DNA of 64,000 bases, taken from Monosiga brevicollis MX1. Lineage: Eukaryota; Opisthokonta; Choanoflagellata; Craspedida; Salpingoecidae. The DNA is taken from NCBI RefSeq assembly GCF_000002865.3, contig NW_001865070.1, positions 132,012 through 196,011 of the forward strand, written 5' to 3'. Positions 31,219 through 41,602 of the stretch are shown here, in pieces. Position 1 is the first letter of the stretch. Each line of letters opens with the position of its first letter. The notes beneath the pieces were generated by a model. That model had not been told where the DNA came from. It worked only from the letters and a program-made list of their open reading frames with translations, and did not search any database. Both the position numbers and the translations under genes were made by a program.

Positions 31219-34200
31219 TCACTCTTCGTCACTCGTCGTGAAGAAAAAGGGGGCGCAGGCCAAGGGACTGTTGGCGCGCGGGGTAGCCAAATCTTCAATC
31301 CACATGTAGTTGTTGTCCATCGTCACGTTGGCGTTGTCGTGGTACAGATACCACAGGGTGTAGGCTGTCTGCAGATTGCGGTGGTCCACGTCCGCCAGGT
31401 ACCAGTCCAGCCCATGCATGACGCAGCTGGACAGAAAGGCAGCACGCGGTGCTTGGTTGGGCGTCGTTAAAGCCGTGGTGAATTGCTGCATAAACTCCTT
31501 TCCATATGCTTGAATCATTTGCGTCTCGCTTGCGTTGCAGGTTGGGGTGACCGCGTTCCACGGTGGCGTATAGGCCTGTTGCGTGACGCAGGGCACACCA
31601 TCCTCTTGCCACAATTGCCAGTGATCAAACTTGCTCTGCTCCAAAAATGCGGGGCGTTGCACGTGGGGCAGAGCACTGGGGCTCATGGCACAAGCGTACG
31701 CAGACTCTTCGCCATAGGCAGCCAAGCACGAGGCGTCCAGACCCGGGGTCGAGTTGTGAAACTGGACCATCTCCTTAATGAGATCCGTGTAGTTGCAGTT
31801 CTGACCAATCTCCTGCTGACAGGCCACGCTGTGGTTCAAGAAAAAGCCTACGGTGTTTCAGCCAACGTCCAGTGAGCCTCTCTCAACCCAATCCAAACGC
31901 AGTCTGCAAGGCAACAAGAGGACACAACACACGAAACGGCGCACGAGACACAGCAGGGAAAACTTGGGCAGACATTTAATTGCAAGGCTCGTGGGTACAT
32001 GACACACACCGGCGTTTGGCAAAGCCACAGCCTTTTTTGCTCCAAGGGTGTCGGCAATGTAGTCGGTGTGAATCACCGTGCTCAGCCCGCCTGCTGAGCC
32101 CCCCGTGACCATAAGCTCGGCCACGCTGGCTCCCTGAAGGAAATGTTCCTGCACATAAGCCACGGTTGCCTCGAGATTGGCACGCCCGCGCACATAGATG
32201 GTGGCATTGGCAGGCGAAGGGTCATGGTATGGGTACAGCGGTGGCAGATTTCCAACGGGCGTGGGGCCGGGACGAAAGCCGGTGAAGCTGGCTCCATCGC
32301 AGTCTATAGCATGGGCATTGCAGGACATGCGGTGCATCGAGATGCAAGGGCGTGAGCTCCACAGGCACGTGGTTGATGCAAAGAGAACAAACATCTGAGC
32401 GAGGAAGCCACGCACAGGGCATAAAGATGTAGGAAAAGTCAAAAAAGTGCGGCCCAAAGACATTCAGGTCAAAGGTGGGCGTGGAAAACGTGCTCGAGCC
32501 CAAGAAGGTGGAGGAACGTTGGTAGCTATCGTACGGTGACATGGACCAGCCTCCGCCCTGAATATTGAAGATCCACTTGGTCGGGTCACCCTGTCGATAG
32601 TAGAAGACGTACGGGCTCCCATCTAGACAAGCGGGTCCGTTGGGCTCGGCCAGCGGCAAGTAGTGACGGTTTGTTGTAGTGTTGATGATGGCGGTGGGGT
32701 TGCGATTGAGGCGGTAATTGTTGAGCTGCATCTGCGTCAAGATCAAGTGCGTTCCGTTTTGGTGGCTACTGACGCCCGGGTGTAAGCACCAGTTGGGCTG
32801 GTCATTGTGGGAAGGGCACTCAAACGCCCAAATGGTTGAGATGGCAATCTAGCAAGCGGGAGGAGAGATTAGTGAGTGAGGAGTTGACCAATAGCTGTGA
32901 TCAGCGGTGGTGGCCAACAATGTCCTTGTGACCCGTGTTTTTCTTGTTTTATCATGTGAGCCCCCTCCGGCAAGCGCACGGGAAGCATAAAAAAAAAAAA
33001 AAAAAAAAAAAAAAGAATGCACAGGAAGGCGGGAGGGCAAAATGCGGGGAGGAAAAGACGAGAAAGAGAACGGGCCTCGAAGGGAGAGACGTGTAATGTA
33101 GAGCGGTGGAACACGGGAGAGGGGTGAATGCCACAAAAGAAAGCGACACTCTGGGCACTGACCGAAGAGTACATGATTTCAGCCATGGCAGCTTCGGCAT
33201 ACTCAAAGCCTTGGGACTGGGTGCTGTTGTAACCATCGGTGGCTTCGGGGCTGTTGGTGGCACCATACTCGCCGGCGTAGGTCACCTTGTGAAGGCTGGC
33301 GGCGGTCTGGGCAGCCAAGATGAAGACAGTCACGTCGCCGCGGCTGACAGGTTCGGGCGCGGACAGGTTACACCAGGCATATGGGCTGTTTCCTGAGCGA
33401 CAACCGTAGTAGTGAAAGGTGACAAAGTCGAAGCCATCGCTGTAGGTCTCAAGCATGAGGCCCGTCTCTTCCAGGCTATCCAGGGCCGGGGCAGTGCCGG
33501 ACAGGCAGCCCTGGGGCAGTAGGCTAGCGTGGTAGGCGTGGGAGCGCGGGGCGGCAAAGCCCGTGTTGATGCTGCGCGAGTCGTCCACGGACAACAGGGC
33601 ATCGCGATAGGCACGGGCAAAGGTCATGCCCTCGCTGGTGTTGAAGAAGCAGCTCTCGTCGGCACAGTAGCCACAGCCATCCATGTCCAGGTTGAGCTCG
33701 TTGCCCAGCTCCCAGAAAGCAATGGCGGGGCTGGCACGGAAGCGCGTGACAAAGTCCTTGCCGTATTGGAAGATGGAGCGCTGGCTCTGGGAGCTGCTGT
33801 CGGTGATGAAGGCCCTGTAGGTTTCGTTGTAGAGGGTGGCCGGGTTGCAGGGTTTGGAAGCATCGGCACAGCCATAGCCAAGGGAAGGAACAAGGTGCAG
33901 GTGCAGGGCTTCTGCTTCGGCGATGATGGGGGTAATGGCATCAAAGTGTGCAGCACGCTCGGCCTCGGTCATGCGCAGCCAAGGGATCTGGACAAAAGGA
34001 GCGGCAAAGGCTCGGATTAGGGTCATGTTGTAGGCCTTGGCGTCTTGTAGGGCCATGAGGGACGTGGTCAAGTTGCCTTGGGCCGGATTTGTGTTCCAGG
34101 CGGACCAAAAGAGGTCATAAATGTTGGCACCCATGTTCTTGAACGGTTGCTCTCCGACCCCGCATGCGGTGCCATTGGCACCTGGGCGCACCTTCATGGC

Positions 34201-34320
34201 CCCCGTCTCGGCGTTCCAGCACAAGTCTGCAGTCATTTCAACCGTTGCCCGTTGCCGCGCCTCCACCCCCAAACCCACCAGCGCCAACAGAGCCAGCCAC
34301 GGAACCAGCGCCCGAGCCAT
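31219..34320 (-). CDS. Secreted glycosidase (clan GH-A) fused to pectin-acetylesterase/Notum-type esterase
   Basis: Exons 33163-34320, 32416-32848, 32010-32303 and 31219-31847 join with matching phases to one frame of 837 residues. A signal peptide (MARALVPWLALLALVGLGVEA) is followed by a TIM-barrel glycosidase of the GH5-like cellulase/mannanase superfamily. The acid/base Glu lies in AIAFWELGNELNLD (about residue 205) and the nucleophile Glu in KVTYAGEYGA (about residue 350). The barrel closes in exon 2 (STIWAFECP). The same exon then runs without a break into the esterase: SPYVFYYRQGDPTKWIFNIQ, GGGW (oxyanion hole), and across exon joins FMP-YCDGASFTG and VTGGSAGGLSTVIHTDY (catalytic Ser), then AG-FFLNHS. 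The esterase half resembles plant pectin acetylesterases and animal Notum. A bifunctional enzyme acting on acetylated or otherwise acylated polysaccharide is the simplest reading (inference). Many N-x-S/T sites fit secretion. Confidence 0.88.
32989..33015. repeat. Poly-A (poly-T on the coding strand) in intron 1 of the fusion gene
   Basis: A run of about 26 A inside the first intron (32849-33162). Confidence 0.85.
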
Positions 34321-34641
34321 GGCCAGCCGTGCGCTGCCCAAGCGCGGCGCGCGTGTTTGATGCATCGTGTCACTGGTCGTATGTCCTCGTTCCCCACACG
34401 GCTTGTGGTGCAAAAACTCCACAGCCACGCCGCAAGCATCAACCTATTTATCTTATACATAAACTTGCATATATTTTGTATTGCGTTCTGCAATAACTAC
34501 TGATATTGGGCCATAAACTATTCGAGAAAACATGCTGACATGTGATACATCAACACAGTCCAAGTCTTTCAGTCTCTGTAGAGACTGAACCTCTTGCGCA
34601 AGCAGTCCCAGTCAAAATGTCAGCAATACTATTTGGTAATG

Positions 34642-34692
<51 letters not shown>

Positions 34693-35513
34693 ATGTGACC
34701 CTGTAACACCTTTTGTTTCCTTGCAGAGGTACGAACACGTCTCTCTCAATCAGTGTGTGTGTGTGTGAGCGTGTGTGTGAAAGGGCAGCCGCTATATCTT
34801 CCCATCTCCGAGATATGTGTGTGTGTGTATCGAGCGTTGGCTTGTGTGTGTGTGTGTGTGTGTGTGTGCCGGGGGTCAGTGCGTTCACTGGGCGTCCATC
34901 TCCTGTTCGGTGTCTTGTGTTGTTGGGCTGTGTGTGTGAGCGTGTGCGTGTCTGTTGTTGGTGGTGTCAAGCGCGATGGCTCAAAGGGCAGCGTTGAGAT
35001 GATAGCTAGCTCGGCAACGGGAGATGGGGTGACGCGGGCTTGCTTGAGGCGGTTGCTTTGACACTGCTGCGCTGCGGCCGGCTCACGTCTCAGGTCCCAT
35101 CTCAGCTCTTGCACTGCTCTCCCACGACATCACCTGTTGTGTAATTTTTTTTTTTCGGCCACTGCCTGCTGTCATGTCGTTTCTTCGAACTTGCGGCTCT
35201 TGCCTCGCGGCCCCCACTGATCTCCCCTCGTCCCTCCCGCCGCCTGTCCTTGACTGCACTGAGTTATCTCTCCCCTTTTTTTTCGGGGTCTCTTCTGTCT
35301 CGCTTCTGGCCCGTTGTGCATTGACAGCAGCGCACTCATTTTTTTTTCTCCTGCATGGCTTTTGATGATTGGCCAATATCACGCGCTCGCCAACTCGTAG
35401 TAGCCGCTGCCATCTTGTCACGTCTACTTGCCGATTCATAATTTTTTTTTGGACTTGCTGACACGACATTGTCCCCTTTTTTTTTTTGACTTTCTCATTC
35501 TTTACCCACCGCC
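34321..35513. other. Divergent intergenic region rich in GA and GT repeats
   Basis: It lies between the fusion enzyme (-) and AspRS (+). It has a GA run (about 34645-34690), a set of GT runs with GAGC interruptions (about 34751-34868 and 34930-34950), and repeated short T tracts (35146-35486) just upstream of the AspRS start. No gene is supported. Confidence 0.55.
34645..34690. repeat. (GA)n microsatellite
   Basis: About 23 uninterrupted GA units. Confidence 0.95.
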
Positions 35514-38500
35514 ATGGCCGATTACGGCACAGAGGTAGGCGCTGCCATCATGCAGGGCAAATGTTCGAGGCCATCCTTGATCATCACGGTCGTCTTGACT
35601 CGCATCTTGCCTGGGCTGCCCATTCTCCTCCCTCCTCTACTTGCGTGATACTAGGGCAACGCTCTGCTTGCGCAGGCGCAAAAACAGGGTGAGGTCGTCC
35701 GCGATCTCAAGTCCAGCAAAGCCCCAGAAGACCAGGTCAAGGTGTGTGTTCAGCTCTTGGGCATGCTGACATATCTCTGGATTTGGGCCCGTGCGTGGTC
35801 TCTCGTCTGATGCCTGTGGTCTCATTCCGTTCCACGGTTAATCTTAGGCTGCCGTCGCTGAGCTCCTCAATCTCAAAAACAAGTTCAAGGAGGTGACCGG
35901 CAAGGATTATCCTGCACCCGCAAAGCAGGAGAAGAAGAAGAAGGCTGCGCCGGCAGCGGCGACACCTGCTGGCCCCGTCGATCCGTGCGTTTGCCCGAAA
36001 GAGTTTTCACTCGCATTTTATCTACTCCTGTTGAGCCCGGCATTGACCACTGGTTGCTGACCCTGACGTTGACCCCGTGGTCGACCCCATTTCTCACGCG
36101 GCCTGGTGACGCGACTACAGCGAGAAGGAAGCTCGCAAGGCCGCAAAAAAGGCTGCCAAGGATGCCAAGAAGGCCGCCAAGGGTGATAAGGCTGCTCGTA
36201 TTGCTGCTCGCAACGAGGCGGCCGTGAAGAAGCAGGTCGGTACTATTCTCGCTACCAACAAGAACCGCGCCTTGTCTTTGCATATCCCATGACCCATGAC
36301 AAGTATAATATGTCTGGATGTTGACTTACACACCTAACTCACGTTGTGCTAGGCGGCCGACTTGGCTGATGATCAGTCCCAGGACTTGTACGGCAACCTT
36401 GCCCTTATCCAATCCACGGAACGCTCTGGTGCGTCGTCTGATTTGCTCGGGTGCCCATGTTTTGTGTTTAGATCCAGTCAAGGCTTGGCTTTTGTCGCCT
36501 GCAGCGCTCGAGATCTTCCGTTTCTGACCCAGCTTTTCCCGGCCTCGTCGTTTTTTTTTCAAATAGACACCGTTTACACTCAAATCCAGAACCTGGTGCC
36601 TGCGCTGGCCAACAATGAAGTGACTCTCCGTGCACGTGTCCACTCCAAGCGTGTCACTGGTAAGCTCTTTGCCGACACTCTGTGCATTAGCCCTGGCAGC
36701 TAGCCTTGGTGGTTTCGCTTCGAGCGTCGAGTTGATGTCAGCAATGATGTGTTGATACTACGCGTTTGACCCCCTCACCACCCTCGCTCAATCGCTAGGT
36801 CGTTTGGCTTTTGTGACGCTGCGCCAGCGCACGCACACCGTGCAGGTGGTCTTTGAGGAAAACGCCACCATCTCCAAGGCCATGATCAAGTTCATCGAAA
36901 AGTCAGTGCTGTCCATTCCACAGGTCCTTCCTTTTTTTTTTTTTTTTTTTTTTTTAACCCCCTTTGGGTATGCGGGACCTGACGTTCTTCTCATCGAGTG
37001 TAGGCTGAACCCCGAATCCATTGTCAACATTGTGGGCACCGTCACTGAGCCTGCCACTCCCGTCGAGAGCTGCACCCAGCGCGACGTCGAGATCAAGGGC
37101 AAGGCGGTGAGTCTCGCTCATTCAGACCTGATGCACGGGCCGCATGTCATGCTCACCTGATCTTTCTGCACTGCTCTACCTACCATACCACAGTGTTTCG
37201 TGGTGACGTCGGCTTTGCCGTCGCTGCCCCTGCAGATCGAGGATGCTGCGCGTGGTGAGAACGATCCCATGGCCGTGGGCCAGGATGTTCGTCTGGATAA
37301 CCGCATCCTTGACCTCCGCGCCGAGCCGAACCAGGCCATTTTTAAGCTCCAGGTGCGTGGTACACTCGACGTTGACACCCTCTGAGCTGGGCAGATGGCC
37401 AAAAAGTTTTTGCTCCACGCATCTCGTGCTCAAGCTGATGTTGATGCCTTGCTGTTGCTGGTCCATCTTGCAGTCGGGTGTGGGCGCTCTCTTCCGCAAC
37501 TTCCTCCTCGGCGAGGGCTTCACTGAAATTCACTCGCCCAAGATCATTGGTGCGGCGTCCGAAAGCGGCTCCACGTAAGTGTGGGCTTTGGTCGTGGATC
37601 CCTGGTGCCTTCACCATCGTTGAGCCTCGGCTGCGACATCTCACAAATGGCGCGCATGGCTTTGCGTAGGGTGTTCAAGCTGGAGTACTTTGGCTCGCCT
37701 GCCTTTTTGGCGCAGTCACCCCAGCTATACAAGCAGATGGCCATCGCCGCCGATTTCGAGCGCGTCTTTGAGATTGGTCCCGTGTTCCGCGCAGAAGATT
37801 CCAACACGCATCGTCATTTGACCGAGTTTACGGGCATGGACTTTGAGATGGCCTTTTACGAGCACTACCATGAGGTCCTTGACGTTGTCGACCGTCTCTT
37901 TGTGTCCATCTTCAAGGGCCTGACCGAGAAGTTTGGCCACGAAATCGCCATGGTCAACAAGCAATTCAACCGCGAGCCCTTCAAATGGCTCGAGCCCACG
38001 TACGCCTGTGGACGAGTTTTTTTTGTTTTTTTTTAATCTTGCCTTTTCCCCCACGTCTTCCGCCCCCCCCCCTCCTCCACGGGTACCAGGCTCTCACTTT
38101 GACAATGCCCGCGAGACCCTGCTCACTGATCCTGTGTTTTGATATAGGCTGCGCCTGGAGTGGCCCGAGGGTATTGCCATGCTGCGTGAGGCTGGCGAGG
38201 TCATTGGTGATTTTGATGACATCAGCACACCTCAAGAGAAGCTTCTCGGCCGTCTCGTGAAGGAAAAGGTGTGATTCAACCGTTTTCACCAGAGTTAACC
38301 GCCTGGTTGCTTGTTGTTGATACCTACACTCACCCCGCTCTGCTTTTCCTGCGGCTTTTAGTATGACACCGATTTCTACATCCTGGACAAGTTCCCCCTG
38401 AACATCCGCCCCTTTTACACCATGCCCGATGCCAAGAACCCGGTATGTCAAGAATTTACTGTTGCTTGCCTGCGCTAGGACTGCAACGTGGCTTGAGGGT

Positions 38501-38876
38501 GCTTAATCTTGGATGGAAGCATTGCCGATGTTCTTGCTTGAATACACCGTATCTGACCCACATTCGTCGCATCTGGCTCGGTTGTTCTCCGTGCACTCAG
38601 GCGTACAGCAATTCCTATGATTTGATGATGCGTGGTGAGGAGATCATGTCGGGTGCACAGCGCATCCACGACCCAGCGTTGCTGGAGGAGCGTGCCACTG
38701 CGCACGGCCTGTCTCTGGACGAGATCAAGGCGTACATTGACGCCTTTCGATATGGCTGCCCACCCCATGCCGGCGGTGGTGTGGGCATGGAGCGTGTTGT
38801 GATGCTCTTTTTGGGGCTGCCCAACATCCGCAAGACCTCACTCTTCCCCCGCGACCCCAAGCGTATGGAGCCCTAA
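35514..38876 (+). CDS. DARS1: Aspartyl-tRNA synthetase, cytosolic, with N-terminal WHEP domain
   Basis: Class IIb enzyme that charges tRNA-Asp. Exons 1-3 (35514-35534, 35655-35741, 35848 onward) encode MADYGTE, then [20 protein letters not shown] and [17 protein letters not shown], a WHEP helical hairpin, followed by a Lys/Ala-rich linker ([20 protein letters not shown]). The anticodon-binding OB fold begins near [14 protein letters not shown]. The catalytic core is very close to human DARS1: [20 protein letters not shown] (motif 1), [25 protein letters not shown] (motif 2), [28 protein letters not shown], and [20 protein letters not shown] (motif 3), ending [10 protein letters not shown]. 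About 14 exons. A poly-T run lies in an intron near 36931-36955. Confidence 0.95.
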
Positions 38877-39243
38877 ACATGACGTGTTTTGTTTGTTGAT
38901 CTGCGTGATTTCGTCGTGTCACTTTGGCTTTTCTGTTCGCAATCGCACACAATCGCCCTTCTCCTCTTCTTTTGGCATAATTCTTGAGCTTTGCGGTAAG
39001 GGCAAGTGGAAAACTCTCAAGGGTGGTAGCATTGCAATTGTGTACGTGATAACAAGCAAGGAAAAGGAACAAATCAGACACGAGCCAGCCCTCGAGCATA
39101 TATGCACACTGCTCCAGCCCGATGCGAGATTACGCACATGACTCGTGTCTTAGGTGGCTACCATCTTCAAGCGGGCAAAGGCAACACAGATTAACAAAGT
39201 TTGTCCTCAGGGACACGCGCAAAAGCGAGCATCGTGCCTGTGA
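38877..39243. other. Convergent spacer
   Basis: 3' flanks of AspRS (+) and the micropeptide gene (-). No gene is seen. Confidence 0.4.
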
Positions 39244-39607
39244 TTATTTGGCACGCTTTTCGGCCTCATCCTGCGCCCGAGCCATGAGCTCTTCCACGAC
39301 GACTTTGACGCGGGGGACCTGAGCAGTGGAGCAGCGTCACTGAATGAGGCACAGGTTGAAGCTTTTGTTGTGGCAAATGGGAGTAGCGTAAGCGTCCACT
39401 CACATCACAGTTTTGAGCCAGGTACACGCCACCATAACCACCGACTACCAGGCCCGCCTAGGTTGAATGCCGAGCAAACGCGTGTGAATCTGGCGCGCTG
39501 GAATTGCAAACGGAGACAAAGAGGACAGGGCAAGACAACGAGCTCGAAGCGGCAATGACAAGCTTCATGGCACGGCCCAGTCCAAGCTTTTGAAAACCAA
39601 ACAACAT
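39244..39607 (-). CDS. STMP1-like mitochondrial micropeptide (58 residues, 3 exons)
   Basis: Exons 39560-39607, 39404-39457 and 39244-39318, all phase 0, give 58 residues. Exon 1 is MLFGFQKLGLGRAMKL, exon 2 AGLVVGGYGGVYLAQNCD, exon 3 VPRVKVVVEELMARAQDEAE and then KRAK. The block G-V-Y-L-A-Q-N-C-D-V-P-x-V lines up with GMYLAQNYDIPNL of animal STMP1 (Mm47), a 47-residue single-helix protein of the inner mitochondrial membrane tied to respiratory complexes. The layout is the same: short amphipathic start, Gly-rich membrane helix, charged matrix or intermembrane helix. The donor of exon 1 (CTT|GTCATT) is weak. Too short for most gene predictors, so it may well be missing from annotation. Confidence 0.68.
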
Positions 39608-39931
39608 GCCCCGCGCTAGGTTCTCATGATGCACCCCACAAGGTTGGGCGCCAGCAGCCAACGCACCATGAGCGTCAGGAAGTTTGTCGACAGCGTCATG
39701 GCTCCAGATCACAATTTGTCGCGCCCGACAGCAATGAGGTGCAATGCGAGTCCCACTCGACTTGACACGCCCGAGCTCCTTGAACCTGGTTCAACACGTG
39801 CGCCTGCAGCCGTGCGTTGACGCCAACAGTCTGGTCGACAGTGCTGTTCGTCGGTCTCCCAGCTAAACGTGAGCTCAAGAGCTCAAGAGGTCCTTTCCGC
39901 TTTCAGCTGATGCCAATTCGAAAAAAATATG

Positions 39932-39966
<35 letters not shown>

Positions 39967-39978
39967 GAGAGAGAGATT

Positions 39979-40032
<54 letters not shown>

Positions 40033-40285
40033 GAGAGAGAAATGTGTTGCACACGTTAAAAAAAGTCTGACGAATGCTTTTGGAAAAAAAACGAAAAAAA
40101 AAATTGATCTGATGAATTAAAAAGAGCTGGTGTCTGTCGGGCGATACTGATTCTAGTCCGATGCCCATTGGGGTTAGGGCGTGTGCTAGAAGACAAACAG
40201 AAATGTATCGCGCAAAGCGCGCTGGACTCAACAAGGGATGATTAGGGTGAGTGACGGCAGCAGCCACGGTCGGCACAGGTTTCGG
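39608..40285. other. Intergenic region with long GA array
   Basis: Contains a GA array with GATTTAGA interruptions (about 39940-40040). No gene is supported. Confidence 0.55.
39937..40041. repeat. (GA)n array with GATTTA interruptions
   Basis: About 100 bp of GA with two TTTAGAGA interruptions and one GACAGA. The same interrupting TTTAGAGA unit occurs in GA repeats near 27119 and 51320. Confidence 0.9.
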
Positions 40286-41602
40286 CTAGCTCTGCTCGCT
40301 CAGGGCAGGGGAGCAGACTTGAGGAAAGCTGTAGATGGCCGCACAGTTGATGCGGTGCTGCGCATTGTGGACGGCTGATTCTGCAGCTAATGGCTCGAGT
40401 CTTGGAGTTTTGGCATCGGGCGATGCGGTTTGTACAGATGGATGGTCGGGCCCGGCGTCATCTTCCATGGGGAGCGCAAAAGAGCGTTGGCCCGTGGCCA
40501 CGGCCACGAGCGGGGCCCACGGGTGTACCGACACACCATTAATGGCCGTGTCACTCAAGTGTCGAGTCACCGAGGGTGCAGGTGGGGCCTCAGCGGGTTC
40601 ATTCAGGTTTGTTGGGGTGCCAAGAGCCTGGTCGACTCGGCGACGAGCAGTGTGCAGGTCCCAAGTGTAAAGACACCCGTCCTGGCCCCCGGAAACGCCG
40701 ATGCGTCCTTGGTCAGCTAGAGCGAGCTGAAGCTTTTGATTGCTGGCAAGTGTGCGTTGAAGGCGCTGCACAGGCTGCCCTGGTTGTCGGAGGTCAAAGT
40801 GGAGCACATCAGGGCAGGCCCGAAGACCAACTAGGACGGTGAGGTCGTCTGCTGCGACTCGCAGGTCGGTGACGCCGCGAGACAGGCGCCAGTCGTGCGC
40901 AGTATCGGCGGTGCGCAAGTCCATAATGCTGGCCCCTCCACCATAGGCGCCCAAGGCCACACGATGAGGGTCTTCGGTGAACGGAGCAATGGCAGAGATG
41001 ATGCCGCGGCAACCAGCGCGGCGACGATACGTCTTTCGCTTGCCGTAGGCGCGCCCAGGCACGGCAACGTCAAAGACGTGCACCAGAGTGTCCAAACCAC
41101 AGACCAAACGATGTCCATCGGCGGTCAAGCCCAGGCTATGGCAACCGGTGATGGCATCGTACTGGTCATAGTTGCGGTAGCTGGCCACGAGGCTGCCATC
41201 AAAGGCATCCCAGCTATGCACGGTCGTATCCCGACAGGCCGTGAAGAGAAGACAGGTCTCGGGAAAATCCGATTGCAGGAGCGGGTACCAGGCAAAATCA
41301 TAGATGAGCTCGGCCTCATGTACGCTAAACACGGGCGCGGCGGGCCCAGGCTGTGTGCCCTCAGGCGACCGAATAGGCTCTTCTCCTGACCCTTGCAAAA
41401 GATCCTCAGGCACATTAAAGACGTGTACGGCAGCATCAGCCGTGTTCACAGCCAGGCAGGAACCGTCTGGCGCAAAGGCACAGCCACGTGCATAATTCCC
41501 TCCCGCCTCGCTACGGTGCCGACGCCAGTAGGACTCACGGGCCAAGCCATCCAAGCCCGCACTCTGCCACACCGGCGGCACCTCGACTGCCGAATCCGTC
41601 AT
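40286..41602 (-). CDS. WRAP53: WRAP53/TCAB1 WD40 protein, intronless
   Basis: 438 residues in one exon, starting at the first ATG in frame (41602, MTDSAVEVPPVWQSAG). It follows animal WRAP53 through the propeller: RGCAFAPDGSCLAVNTADAA, LIYDFAWYPLLQS, HSWDAFDGSLVASYRNYD, HSLGLTADGHRLVCGLD, VHVFDVAVPGR, GIISAIAPF, LASNQKLQLALAD, INGVSVHPWAPLVAVATGQR. In animals this protein binds the CAB box of scaRNAs and telomerase RNA and sends them to Cajal bodies. The Pro-rich N-terminal extension of the human protein is absent. The tail has an acidic insert and ends polar. Confidence 0.93.
   Translation of the reverse strand: MTDSAVEVPPVWQSAGLDGLARESYWRRHRSEAGGNYARGCAFAPDGSCLAVNTADAAVHVFNVPEDLLQGSGEEPIRSPEGTQPGPAAPVFSVHEAELIYDFAWYPLLQSDFPETCLLFTACRDTTVHSWDAFDGSLVASYRNYDQYDAITGCHSLGLTADGHRLVCGLDTLVHVFDVAVPGRAYGKRKTYRRRAGCRGIISAIAPFTEDPHRVALGAYGGGASIMDLRTADTAHDWRLSRGVTDLRVAADDLTVLVGLRACPDVLHFDLRQPGQPVQRLQRTLASNQKLQLALADQGRIGVSGGQDGCLYTWDLHTARRRVDQALGTPTNLNEPAEAPPAPSVTRHLSDTAINGVSVHPWAPLVAVATGQRSFALPMEDDAGPDHPSVQTASPDAKTPRLEPLAAESAVHNAQHRINCAAIYSFPQVCSPALSEQS

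Noticed and set aside
34713-35114. Cys-Val-rich and Thr-His-rich frames
   Set aside because: By-products of GT/CA repeats between the fusion enzyme and AspRS.
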